A stretch of 64,000 nt of DNA from Polaromonas sp047303325 (lineage in GTDB: Bacteria; Pseudomonadota; Gammaproteobacteria; Burkholderiales; Burkholderiaceae_C), in NCBI RefSeq assembly GCF_047303325.1, contig NZ_JBKBEX010000019.1:1-64000 (forward strand). Direction: 5' to 3'. A model generated the notes under the pieces. It was not told the origin of the DNA, did no database searches, and saw only the letters and a program-made list of their open reading frames with translations. Of this stretch, positions 8,837-16,383 are shown in pieces; the first letter of the stretch is position 1, and each line of letters begins with the position of its first letter. The position numbers and the translations under genes were made by a program.

Positions 8837-8982
8837 GGGATGTCCTTTTCAGTGGTCTTTTCCGGGTGCGCTGCCGGCGAGAGGCAAAGCTCCGCCCGGC
8901 CGCCTGCCTGGCGGTTTCAAAATTGGCGCCGGGGGTTCAGGGCGGCGGCTGAACGATCAGCCCGCGCGCCCCGGTGAGGAGT

Positions 8983-9582
8983 TCAAACGCTACATCGCAC
9001 CCGGGAAAAGTGCACCGGCTCAAAGCCGGCCGTGGCCGGCTGGCGAAAGCTTTCCGCCAACAGGGACAGCACCGCGTCGTCGAGGCGCACGGCGATGTCG
9101 GGGCCGACCTCGTAGCGCTTGTCGGCCGACTGCGGAACCTGGGAATCGGTGGCGTAAACACCGGGCAGGATATGGCGCGCAGCCAGCGCCTGCAGCACCG
9201 GGCGCAGCGCGTAGTCGAGCGCCAGCATGTGGTGCGGGCTGCCGCCCGTGGCCAGCGGCAGCACGGTTTTTTCTTTCAGCGCGGTCTGCGGCAGCAAATC
9301 GAGCAGCACCTTGAGCAGCCCGCTGTAGGCCGCCTTGTAGACCGGCGTGGCCACCACGACAGCGCGCGCCCTGGCGATCTGCGCTATGGCCTTGACGATG
9401 GCCGGGTGGCCCCATTCGGCCAGCAGCAGCGCCTGGGCCGGCAGCTCGCGGATATTGAGGCGGTCCACCACCAAGCCGCCGCGCAGGGCCAGCCTGTGGC
9501 TGACCGAGTCGAGCAGCGCCGAGGAGCGCGACTGCTCGGAGGGGCTGCCGGCGATCAGCAGTACGGATTGTTGCGCGGACAT
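8983..9582 (-). CDS. ssuE: NADPH-dependent FMN reductase SsuE
   Basis: Supplies reduced FMN to the monooxygenase SsuD using NAD(P)H. The 199-residue flavodoxin-like protein opens with VLLIAGSPSEQSRSSALLD, which is the phosphate-binding loop, and carries the KAAYSGLLKVLLDLLPQ and PLATGGSPHHMLALDYALRP segments typical of SsuE. It stands at the 5' side of the ssuADCBF genes, matching the Pseudomonas ssuEADCBF order. The 146 bases between it and sbp contain a GC-rich dispersed repeat, so it may have its own promoter or be read through from sbp. No strong ribosome site is visible. Confidence 0.92.
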   Translation of the reverse strand: MSAQQSVLLIAGSPSEQSRSSALLDSVSHRLALRGGLVVDRLNIRELPAQALLLAEWGHPAIVKAIAQIARARAVVVATPVYKAAYSGLLKVLLDLLPQTALKEKTVLPLATGGSPHHMLALDYALRPVLQALAARHILPGVYATDSQVPQSADKRYEVGPDIAVRLDDAVLSLLAESFRQPATAGFEPVHFSRVRCSV

Positions 9583-9653
9583 TATTTAAAGTTTTCCCTG
9601 GTGTGCCTGTGTGGCCAAGCGTGGTGTGACAGCTCTTCAATTTCAGTGCCGGC

Positions 9654-9725
9654 GCGGAACCGGCTCAGCCGGGCCGCAGCGGGCGCCCCCCTTGGGGGAG
9701 GCGGCCGGAGGCCGCTTCGGGGGGG
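9654..9725. repeat. GC-rich dispersed repeat, copy 1
   Basis: A GC-rich element with short inverted segments (a run of C facing a run of G, and GGCCGGAGGCC) fills most of the gap between sbp and ssuE. Its reverse complement matches a second copy at 45505-45552 over a block of roughly 38 bases containing TGCGGCCCGGC, then AGCCGGTTCCGC. It could act as a transcription-terminating or mRNA-stabilising structure that separates sbp from ssuE expression; this function is inferred. Confidence 0.6.
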
Positions 9726-9728
9726 TAC

Positions 9729-10778
9729 TTACTTTCTTGTATAGATCTGGTCGAAGGAGCCGCCGTCGGCGAAGTGCTCCTTGTCAGCCTTGGTCCAGCC
9801 GCCGAACGCCTGGTCGATGGTGAACAGGTTCAGCTTGGGGAACTGCTTGGCGTACTTGGCAATGGCTTTTTGCGAAACGGCCGGGCGGTAGAAGTTCTTG
9901 CCGGCGATGTCCTGGCCTTCTTCCGAGTACAGGTACTTCAGGTATTCCTCAGCCACGGCGCGCGTGCCCTTTTTGTCCACGTTCTTGTCGACCACGGCGA
10001 CGGCGGGCTCGGCCAGGATGCTGAGCGAGGGCACGACCACGTCGAACTTGGCGCCGAATTCCTTTTCCAGCAGGTAGGCCTCGTTTTCCCAGGCGATCAG
10101 CACGTCGCCCTGAGCACGCTGGGCGAAAGTGATGGTGGAGCCGCGGGCGCCGGTGTCCAGCACCGAGACATTGCCGTAGAGCTTGGCGACAAACTCCTTG
10201 GCCTTGGCGTCGCTGCCGTATTTGCGCTTGGCGAATTCCCAGGCCGCCAGGTAGTTCCAGCGGGCGCCGCCCGAGGTCTTGGGGTTGGGCGTGATCACAT
10301 TGATGCCGGGCTTGATCAGGTCGTCCCAGTCCTTGATGCCCTTGGGATTGCCCTGGCGCACGGCCAGCACGATGGTGGAGGTATAGGGCGAGGAGTTGTG
10401 CGGCAGCTTCTTTTGCCAGTCGGCGGACAGCCAGCCGCCGTTTTTGACCAGCGCGTCGGTGTCGCCGGCCAGGGCCAGGGTGGCGACGTCGGCGTCCAGG
10501 CCGTCAATGATGGAGCGCGCCTGCTTGCCCGAACCGCCGTGCGACTGCTTGATGGTCACGTCCTGGCCGGTCTTGGCCTTCCAGTATTTGATGAAGGCGG
10601 CGTTGTACTCGACGTAAAGCTCGCGCGTAGGGTCGTAAGACACATTGAGCAGCGTGACAGGCGGCTTGGGCGGCTGCTGGGCCTGGGCCGTCAGCAGTGA
10701 CCCTGCCAGCGTCAAACCCAAACCCAGGGCGGCGGCCGTGCGGGTGGAAACATTGATAAAGTTGCGGCGTGAAGTCAT
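9729..10778 (-). CDS. sbp: Periplasmic sulfate-binding protein Sbp
   Basis: Binds sulfate or thiosulfate in the periplasm for a CysTWA importer. The 349-residue protein has a twin-arginine-type leader (SRRNFINVS, then a long hydrophobic stretch ending AQAQ) and the family motifs LLNVSYDPTRELY, KQSHGGSGKQARSI and GAKFDVVVPSLSI. It lies at the head of the leftward sulfonate genes, and no cysTWA genes are in the window, so its membrane partner is encoded elsewhere. Co-location with ssu suggests shared sulfur-starvation control. An inverted repeat 77-100 bases upstream is a candidate operator. Confidence 0.92.
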   Translation of the reverse strand: MTSRRNFINVSTRTAAALGLGLTLAGSLLTAQAQQPPKPPVTLLNVSYDPTRELYVEYNAAFIKYWKAKTGQDVTIKQSHGGSGKQARSIIDGLDADVATLALAGDTDALVKNGGWLSADWQKKLPHNSSPYTSTIVLAVRQGNPKGIKDWDDLIKPGINVITPNPKTSGGARWNYLAAWEFAKRKYGSDAKAKEFVAKLYGNVSVLDTGARGSTITFAQRAQGDVLIAWENEAYLLEKEFGAKFDVVVPSLSILAEPAVAVVDKNVDKKGTRAVAEEYLKYLYSEEGQDIAGKNFYRPAVSQKAIAKYAKQFPKLNLFTIDQAFGGWTKADKEHFADGGSFDQIYTRK

Positions 10779-10854
10779 GGTTGCTCTCTTTTCCAGAAAA
10801 TGCGTGTAAATGCAGACAAAATGGATTCTGGAAGCAGCCTTAGAAAACCGGAAC

Positions 10855-10878
10855 GAATAAAAACTCAGTTCTTTATTC
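10855..10878. promoter_or_regulatory. Inverted repeat upstream of sbp, candidate sulfur-regulon operator
   Basis: GAATAAA at 10855-10861 is followed after 10 bases by its exact reverse complement TTTATTC at 10872-10878, in an AT-rich island 77 bases upstream of the sbp start. The size suits a dimeric LysR-type regulator such as CysB. A CGAATAA start is also present before the TSUP-cysI genes near 15453. The identity of the regulator is inferred only. Confidence 0.35.
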
Positions 10879-10956
10879 TGTATTTATCCTTGGACGCCCT
10901 TTTGGGCCCTTGGATCACCCTTTTAGATCCCCCCGATACACGAAAGAACCCTCGCC

Positions 10957-11229
10957 ATGGCACGCCTCGTCAAATGCATCAAGCTCGGTAAAGAAGCCGA
11001 AGGCCTGGACTTCCCCCCCTACCCCGGCGCCCTGGGCAAACGCATCTGGGAAGAGGTCAGCAAGGAGGCCTGGGCCGACTGGATGAAGCAGCAGACCATG
11101 CTGGTCAATGAAAACCGCCTGAACCTGGCTGACGCCCGCGCCCGCCAGTACCTGGCGCGCCAGATGGAGAAACACTTCTTCGGTGAAGGCGCCGACGCGG
11201 TGCAAGGCTACGTACCGCCCACCCCCTGA
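10957..11229 (+). CDS. yggX: Fe(2+)-trafficking / oxidative damage protection protein YggX
   Basis: Small cytoplasmic protein linked to protection of iron-sulfur clusters and iron handling. The 90-residue sequence matches the whole family: MARLVKCIKLGKEAEGLDF with its conserved cysteine at position 7, PYPGALGKRIWEEVSKEAW, and a C-terminal helix LARQMEKHFFGE. It is followed after 9 bases by mnmC, and both are probably cotranscribed. No clear ribosome site precedes the ATG. YggX is often beside mutY in gamma-proteobacteria; that is not the case here. Confidence 0.93.
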   Translation: MARLVKCIKLGKEAEGLDFPPYPGALGKRIWEEVSKEAWADWMKQQTMLVNENRLNLADARARQYLARQMEKHFFGEGADAVQGYVPPTP

Positions 11230-11238
11230 TACGGCGGC

Positions 11239-13131
11239 ATGCCCGAGCGCATTGAGTGGCTGGACGACGGCACGGCCGGCGGCAGCCCCTTCAGCCCGCG
11301 TTTCGGCGACCGCTACCGCAGCGAACTGGGCGGGCTGGACCAGGCCAAAGAAGTCTTTCTCAAGGGCTGCGGCCTGCCCGCAGCCTGGGCCGGCCAACCG
11401 CAATGGACGGTGCTGGAAACCGGTTTCGGCCTGGGCCTGAACTTCCTCGTGACCTGGGCCGCCTGGAAGGCCGACCCGGACCGCCCCCACCTTCTGCATT
11501 TCGTCTCGACCGAGGCCTTCCCGGCCAGCGCGGCCGACGTGCTGCGCAGCGCCCAAACCCATGCTGAACTGATTCCCTTGGCCGAACAGCTGCAGGCCCA
11601 GCTCTGGGGGCTGCTGCCGGGCTTTCACCGCCTGGTGTTTGAGGGCGGCCAGGTCTTGCTGACGCTGTGCATAGGCGATGCCAAAGCCATGCTGCGCGAA
11701 CAATCATTCGAAGCCGATTCGGTCTACCTGGACGGCTTCAGCCCGCAGCGCAACCCCGACATCTGGGATGTGCACACCTTCAAGGCCGTGGCGCGCTGTT
11801 GCCGGCGCGGCACACGGGTGGCCACTTGGACCATCGCGCGCAGCGTGCGCGACGGGCTCGCGCAATGCGGCTTTGTCGTGAAAAAAGTGCCGGGCATACC
11901 GCCCAAGCGCGACAACCTGCAGGGTGAGTTCAATCCGGCCTGGGAACCCAAAAAAGCGCAGCCGCCACCGGCGCGCCGCGCCCCGGGTAGCTGCGTGGTG
12001 ATAGGCGCGGGCCTGGCCGGCGCGGCCGTGGCGGCCAGCCTGGCGCGCCGCGGCTGGCAAGTCACGGTGCTCGACGCGGCCGAAGAGCCGGCCGCCGGGG
12101 CCTCCGGCCTGCCGGCGGGCTTGCTGGCACCGCATGTCTCTCCCGACGACAACCCGCTCTCGCGCCTGTCACGCCATGGCATTCGCGCCACGCTGCAGCA
12201 GGCCGAAGCCTTGCTGCAAGCCGGCGACTGGGGCCGCACCGGCGTGCTGGAGCACGCGGTGGAGCACCCGCGCAAACGGCCCGAGGCCTGGCGGGCGGAC
12301 TGGGCCGAGGCAGCCGGCGACTGGAGCCGCCCGGCCGAGACCGCTCAGCTCGCGCAATGCGGCCTGCCGCCGGATGCGCCCGCGCTGTGGCATGCGCGCG
12401 CCGGCTGGATACGGCCCGCCGCCCTGGTCGAGGCCTGGCTGGCTGCGCCAGGTGTGGTGTCGTACGGCCGATCGGTGGTGGGCCGGCTGAGCCATGCCTC
12501 CGGCCAGTGGCTGGTTTGGGATGCGCAGGGCCGGGAGCTGGCGCGCGTCGAACTCGTGGTGCTGGCGGCTGGGTATGCAAGCCGCGCGCTGGCGGCCGGC
12601 GCCGAGGCGGCTAACACCGGTGAACTCGCGCTGCAAGCCATACGCGGCCAGGTCAGCTGGGGCCGACATGAGCCCGGCACGGCCGGCGCCCTGCCCGCTT
12701 TTCCGGTGAACGGCCACGGCAGCCTGGCGCCCGCCGTGCCCCTGGCCGGCGAGGCCAGTGGCCTGGCCTGGGTCATGGGTTCGAGCTTTGAACGCGACAA
12801 CCCCAAGGCCGAAATACGCCCCGAGGACGACCACCACAACTTCAGCCGGCTGCAAACCCTGCTGCCCGAAACGGCGCGTGCGCTGGCCGCGCAGTTTGAG
12901 GCCGGGCATGTTCAAAGCTGGGCCGGCGTGCGCTGCGCGACACCCAGCCGCCTGCCCATGCTGGGGCCGCTGGCGGACGGCTTGTGGGTTTGCAGCGGAA
13001 TGGGCTCGCGCGGGCTGAGTTTTGCCGCGCTGTGTGGGGAGTTGCTGGCGGCCCGGCTGCACGCCGAGCCCCTGCCGCTGGAGCAGCGCCTGGCCGATGC
13101 GCTGGCGCCGCAACGCGCACCAGCCGCCTGA
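11239..13131 (+). CDS. mnmC: Bifunctional tRNA wobble-uridine modification enzyme MnmC
   Basis: Completes 5-methylaminomethyl-2-thiouridine at position 34 of certain tRNAs. The C-terminal FAD domain removes the carboxymethyl group and the N-terminal SAM domain methylates the amine. Residues 1-240 form the methyltransferase with LETGFGLGLNFLVTW as SAM loop and DSVYLDGFSPQRNPDIW as catalytic region. The oxidase begins near residue 253 with CVVIGAGLAGAAVAASLARRG and ends with GVRCATPSRLPMLGPL and SRGLSFAALCGELLA. At 630 residues it is a complete fusion. It lies 9 bases after yggX and ends 3 bases before the convergent response-regulator stop. Confidence 0.95.
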   Translation: MPERIEWLDDGTAGGSPFSPRFGDRYRSELGGLDQAKEVFLKGCGLPAAWAGQPQWTVLETGFGLGLNFLVTWAAWKADPDRPHLLHFVSTEAFPASAADVLRSAQTHAELIPLAEQLQAQLWGLLPGFHRLVFEGGQVLLTLCIGDAKAMLREQSFEADSVYLDGFSPQRNPDIWDVHTFKAVARCCRRGTRVATWTIARSVRDGLAQCGFVVKKVPGIPPKRDNLQGEFNPAWEPKKAQPPPARRAPGSCVVIGAGLAGAAVAASLARRGWQVTVLDAAEEPAAGASGLPAGLLAPHVSPDDNPLSRLSRHGIRATLQQAEALLQAGDWGRTGVLEHAVEHPRKRPEAWRADWAEAAGDWSRPAETAQLAQCGLPPDAPALWHARAGWIRPAALVEAWLAAPGVVSYGRSVVGRLSHASGQWLVWDAQGRELARVELVVLAAGYASRALAAGAEAANTGELALQAIRGQVSWGRHEPGTAGALPAFPVNGHGSLAPAVPLAGEASGLAWVMGSSFERDNPKAEIRPEDDHHNFSRLQTLLPETARALAAQFEAGHVQSWAGVRCATPSRLPMLGPLADGLWVCSGMGSRGLSFAALCGELLAARLHAEPLPLEQRLADALAPQRAPAA

Positions 13132-13134
13132 AGC

Positions 13135-13983
13135 TCAGCTCAGGCTGCGCAGCAGGTACTTGAGCTTTCCGGGATGCAGGGGTTTGCGCAGGCTGCCGCG
13201 TGCGCCGGCAAACCAGCCGCGCACCGCGTCCAGCGGGGTCAGCTTGCTGCCGGTCAGGATCAGGAATTCGATGTGTGGGCGCGAGGCTTCCACGCGTTTG
13301 ACCATCTCCCAGCCATCGATGTCAGGCAGGTCCATGTCAAGGATCACGAGTTTGTAAAGCCGTGTGTCCATGAGCTTGAGCGCTTCGCTGCCGCTGGCGG
13401 CTTCGTCCACGACCAGCCGGCCGGCCATGGCCAGGCGGGCGCGCAGGTAGAGGCGCGCATCGCGGTCGGCGTCCACCACCAGCACCTGGGCCTGCTCGGC
13501 TTGGGCAGCGGGTTCTTCCAGCGGCGAGGGCGCGGTGGGGGCTTCGGAATCAAAGTCGAGGTCCAGGTCCAGCACCGCGCCTGACTCGGACAGCAGGTCC
13601 AGGTCAAGTTCGGCTTCCGCCGGCTTGCCGGCGGCCTGGGGGTGCTCGGCCTCCAGCAAGGCGTCCATGCCTTCAATCACGGCCGCCCATTGCAGCGGGC
13701 GCTTGATCGCCAGTCGCGCCCGGGACGGCGCGTTGTCGCCTATCCAGACCAGTTTGAGATCGTCATGGGCGGGATTGGCCAGCTCGATCGCGGCTTCCCA
13801 GCTGTCGCCGTCTATCAGGGCCAGTTCGGCTTCTTCAGGCGCGGCCGCGGTCCACAGCGCGTAGGCCGTGGGCCGGGTTTCGGACAGGCGAAACACCGTG
13901 TTCAGGGCGTGACGTTCCACGTCATCAAACCCGAACACTTTTACAAATATCCGCTTGACAGCCTCACCACCCGTATTCGTCAT
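13135..13983 (-). CDS. Response regulator with C-terminal receiver and no output domain
   Basis: Residues 166-282 form a receiver domain: QVLVVDADRDARLYLRARL with acidic residues near 171, the phospho-acceptor aspartate D216 in LVILDMDLPDIDGW, a threonine in FLILTGSKL and the lysine in LRKPLHPGKL. Residues 10-115 look like a degenerate receiver-like domain (FVKVFGFDDVERHALN, ELALIDGD, LKLVWIGDN), and residues 115-165 are an acidic, Asp/Leu-rich linker. No DNA-binding or enzymatic domain is present, so it probably acts by protein contact. No histidine kinase gene is adjacent. A perfect 8-bp inverted repeat lies 35 bases upstream of the start. Confidence 0.75.
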   Translation of the reverse strand: MTNTGGEAVKRIFVKVFGFDDVERHALNTVFRLSETRPTAYALWTAAAPEEAELALIDGDSWEAAIELANPAHDDLKLVWIGDNAPSRARLAIKRPLQWAAVIEGMDALLEAEHPQAAGKPAEAELDLDLLSESGAVLDLDLDFDSEAPTAPSPLEEPAAQAEQAQVLVVDADRDARLYLRARLAMAGRLVVDEAASGSEALKLMDTRLYKLVILDMDLPDIDGWEMVKRVEASRPHIEFLILTGSKLTPLDAVRGWFAGARGSLRKPLHPGKLKYLLRSLS

Positions 13984-14017
13984 GTGGGCCGATTATGCGG
14001 GGATTCGGCAGGCTCTT

Positions 14018-14036
14018 TTTCATGATTCTCATGAAA
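14018..14036. promoter_or_regulatory. Perfect inverted repeat upstream of the response regulator
   Basis: TTTCATGA at 14018-14025 and TCATGAAA at 14029-14036 are exact reverse complements with a 3-base centre, in the 76-base gap between the LivK-type receptor gene and the response regulator, both on the minus strand. It could be an operator for the regulator gene or a weak hairpin after the receptor gene. The evidence does not decide between them. Confidence 0.35.
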
Positions 14037-14059
14037 TTGGCGCGCTCGTTGCCAAAAGG

Positions 14060-15280
14060 TCACTTCATGGCCGCAGACGGTCGGCGGGCCTTGACATAGT
14101 CGTCCGGCGGCAGATAGGCCTTGCCGTCGGCATAGCGCCATTGCACCATGGTGCCCTTGTTGCCGCGCAGGTCCAGCTTGCCCACATAGGCGCCCATGGT
14201 GGACTGGTGGTCGATGGCGCGGAACTCGGCCGGGCCGAAGGGGGTGGAGAACTTCAGGCCACGCAGCGCCACGACCAACTTCTCGCTGTCGGTGGAATTG
14301 GCCTTTTTGATGGCGGCAAAAATCGCCTGCATGGTGGAATAACCCACGACCGAGCCGACCTTGGGGTATTCGTTGAAGCGGCGGTAGTAGTTGGCGGCGA
14401 AGCTGGCGTGCTCGCGCGAGTCGATCTGGTCCCAGGGGTAGCCGGTCACGATCCAGCCCTTGGGCGTTTCGTCCTTGAGCACATCCAGGTACTCGGGCTC
14501 GCCCGACAGCAGCGACACCACGGGTATCCTGGGAAAAATGCCGCGCTGGTTGCCCTCGCGCACCAGCTTGGCCAGGTCGGCGCCGAATGTCACATTGAAG
14601 ATGGCATCGGGCTTGCTCTGCATGGTGGCCTGCAGCGTGGTGCCGGCGTCTAGCTTGCCGAGCGCGGGCCACTGCTCGCCGACGAACTCCACGTCGGGGC
14701 GCCTGGCCTTGAGCAGTTCCTTGAAAGCCGCCACGGCACTGGTGCCGTATTCATAGTTGGGCGCGATCACGGCCCAGCGCTTGGCCGGCAGTTTGGCGGC
14801 CTCCTCGACCAGCATGGCGGCCTGCATATAAGTACCGGGCCGCAGCCGGAAGGTGTAGCGGTTGCCCTTGTCCCAGATCAGCGCGTCGGTCAGAGGCTCG
14901 CTGGCGATAAACACCTTTTTGTTCTTCTGGGCATGGTCGGCCAGTGCCAGCCCGACATTGGACAGGAAACCGCCGGCCAACACGTCGACCTTTTCCTTGG
15001 AAGTCAGCTCGATCGCGTGGCGCAGGGCTTCTTCGGGCTTGCCGGCGTCGTCGCGGGCGATGACCTCAACCTTGCGGCCCAGCAGGCCGCCGGTGACGTT
15101 GATTTCTTCCACGGCAAGCTGCCAGCCCTGGCGGTAGGGCTGGGTGAACTGGGGGATGGTCGAATAGCTGTTGATTTCGCCGATCTTCACGGGTGTTTTT
15201 GAGCCGCCCTGCGCCAGCGCCAAGCCGGCCGCCGATGCCAGAAACAAACCGCCCAGCAGGGCGGATTTTGCAAATTTCAC
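14060..15280 (-). CDS. LivK-type ABC transporter substrate-binding protein
   Basis: A periplasmic receptor of the branched-chain amino acid/amide type (Peripla_BP fold). The start is a GTG at 15280 with GGAGAAAACC directly upstream, giving a Sec signal (VKFAKSALLGGLFLASAAGLALAQ). The mature part begins PVKIGEINSYSTIPQFTQPY and has the family segments GLLGRKVEVIARDDAGKPEE and IAPNYEYGTSAVAAFKELL. The length is 406 residues. No permease or ATPase genes lie beside it, so it is an orphan receptor with unknown ligand. It could serve a LivHMGF system elsewhere or act as a sensor. Upstream, 257 bases separate it from the divergent TSUP gene. Confidence 0.85.
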   Translation of the reverse strand: MKFAKSALLGGLFLASAAGLALAQGGSKTPVKIGEINSYSTIPQFTQPYRQGWQLAVEEINVTGGLLGRKVEVIARDDAGKPEEALRHAIELTSKEKVDVLAGGFLSNVGLALADHAQKNKKVFIASEPLTDALIWDKGNRYTFRLRPGTYMQAAMLVEEAAKLPAKRWAVIAPNYEYGTSAVAAFKELLKARRPDVEFVGEQWPALGKLDAGTTLQATMQSKPDAIFNVTFGADLAKLVREGNQRGIFPRIPVVSLLSGEPEYLDVLKDETPKGWIVTGYPWDQIDSREHASFAANYYRRFNEYPKVGSVVGYSTMQAIFAAIKKANSTDSEKLVVALRGLKFSTPFGPAEFRAIDHQSTMGAYVGKLDLRGNKGTMVQWRYADGKAYLPPDDYVKARRPSAAMK

Positions 15281-15537
15281 GGTTTTCTCCAAAAGGTGAG
15301 CGATTCGTTCCATCGAGCCGGCGCACGCGAGGGGGTAGCTGGCCGGGAAAAGCAGGGACTGTACCAGCGCATTGTGGATGCGGGATGCCCGGATGCGCGA
15401 TTGTGGATTTTCTTTAAGCACACAGCGACTGAAATCACCCTGAAATCCGCATATTTGCTGGCGAATAAGCTTATCCAGATAACGGCAGAACAAATGTGTA
15501 GTTTGTTTTTATAAGCTGCACACTTACATTTTCCGGC
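15281..15537. promoter_or_regulatory. Divergent promoter region between LivK-type receptor and TSUP-cys genes
   Basis: This 257-base region is AT-rich on its right half. It holds a perfect 10-bp palindrome ATAAGCTTAT near 15456-15475 and a second ATAAGC half-site about 45 bases downstream, close to the TSUP start at 15538. Such sites would fit a LysR-type sulfur regulator. The assignment is inferred from the neighbouring cys genes. Confidence 0.35.
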
Positions 15538-16329
15538 ATGCATGAATTTGCCTTTGTATTTGCCGGCTTTGCCGTGGGTTTGGTGGTGGGCCTGACCGGC
15601 GTGGGCGGCGGCTCGCTGATGACGCCGCTGCTGATCTTCTTTTTCGGCATCAAACCGCACCTGGCCATAGGCACCGACCTGCTGTTCGCCGCCTTCACCA
15701 AGATGGGCGGCACCGTGAGCCTGGCGCGCGCCCGCGCGGTCGACTGGAAAATCGTCGGCCAGACGGCCGCCGGCAGCATCCCGGCCTCGCTGGCCACGCT
15801 GTATATGTTGCAGCGCCTGGGCCCCGCCAATCCGGCCACCCAGGCCATCATGACGACCACCCTGGGCCTGGCGCTGCTGCTGACGGCCGGTGCCACCTTC
15901 TACAAGGTGCTGCGCGGAAAAGCCGCCCCCACCAGCATCGCCCCCGAAGCCATCGTCCAGGCCACGCGCGCGCGCCACTGGTCGCTGCCGCTGCTGTTCG
16001 GCGCGGTCATAGGCACGCTGGTCACCCTGACTTCGGTGGGTGCGGGCGCCATCGGCGTGATCGTGCTGATGCTGCTCTACCCCACCCTGCCGCTGCCGCG
16101 CATCGTGGCGGCCGACATCGCCCATGCCGTGCCGCTGACCCTGGTCGCGGGCCTGGGCCACGCCTCCATCGGTTCGGTCGACTGGTCGCTGCTGATCAAG
16201 CTGCTGGCCGGCTCCCTGCCCGGCATCTGGCTGGGCTCGCACCTGGTGCACAAGACGCCGGACCGCGTGATCCGCTCGCTGCTCTCGGTGCTCCTCGCCT
16301 ATGCCGGCGTGAAACTGATCTCGATCTGA
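15538..16329 (+). CDS. TSUP (TauE/SafE) family membrane permease
   Basis: A 263-residue inner-membrane protein of the TauE/SafE family, whose members move sulfite, sulfoacetate or other organosulfur anions. Around seven to eight hydrophobic segments are visible. The N-terminal family motif GLTGVGGGSLMTPLLIFFFG (residues 18-37) and its weaker repeat LVTLTSVGAGAIGVIVLMLL in the second half mark the internal duplication of this fold. It is 54 bases before cysI on the same strand, and so is probably the first gene of the sulfite/sulfate operon. A likely role is sulfate or sulfite transport. Direction of transport and substrate are not shown by the sequence. Confidence 0.85.
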   Translation: MHEFAFVFAGFAVGLVVGLTGVGGGSLMTPLLIFFFGIKPHLAIGTDLLFAAFTKMGGTVSLARARAVDWKIVGQTAAGSIPASLATLYMLQRLGPANPATQAIMTTTLGLALLLTAGATFYKVLRGKAAPTSIAPEAIVQATRARHWSLPLLFGAVIGTLVTLTSVGAGAIGVIVLMLLYPTLPLPRIVAADIAHAVPLTLVAGLGHASIGSVDWSLLIKLLAGSLPGIWLGSHLVHKTPDRVIRSLLSVLLAYAGVKLISI

Positions 16330-16383
16330 GCGGCGCCAGGCCCGTTTTCCTTATAAAAATCCCACGTTTGAATCCCGACAGCC

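Noticed and set aside
14018..14036. A Fur box
   Set aside because: The inverted repeat TTTCATGA/TCATGAAA does not match the GATAAT-type Fur consensus well enough; kept only as an unnamed inverted repeat.
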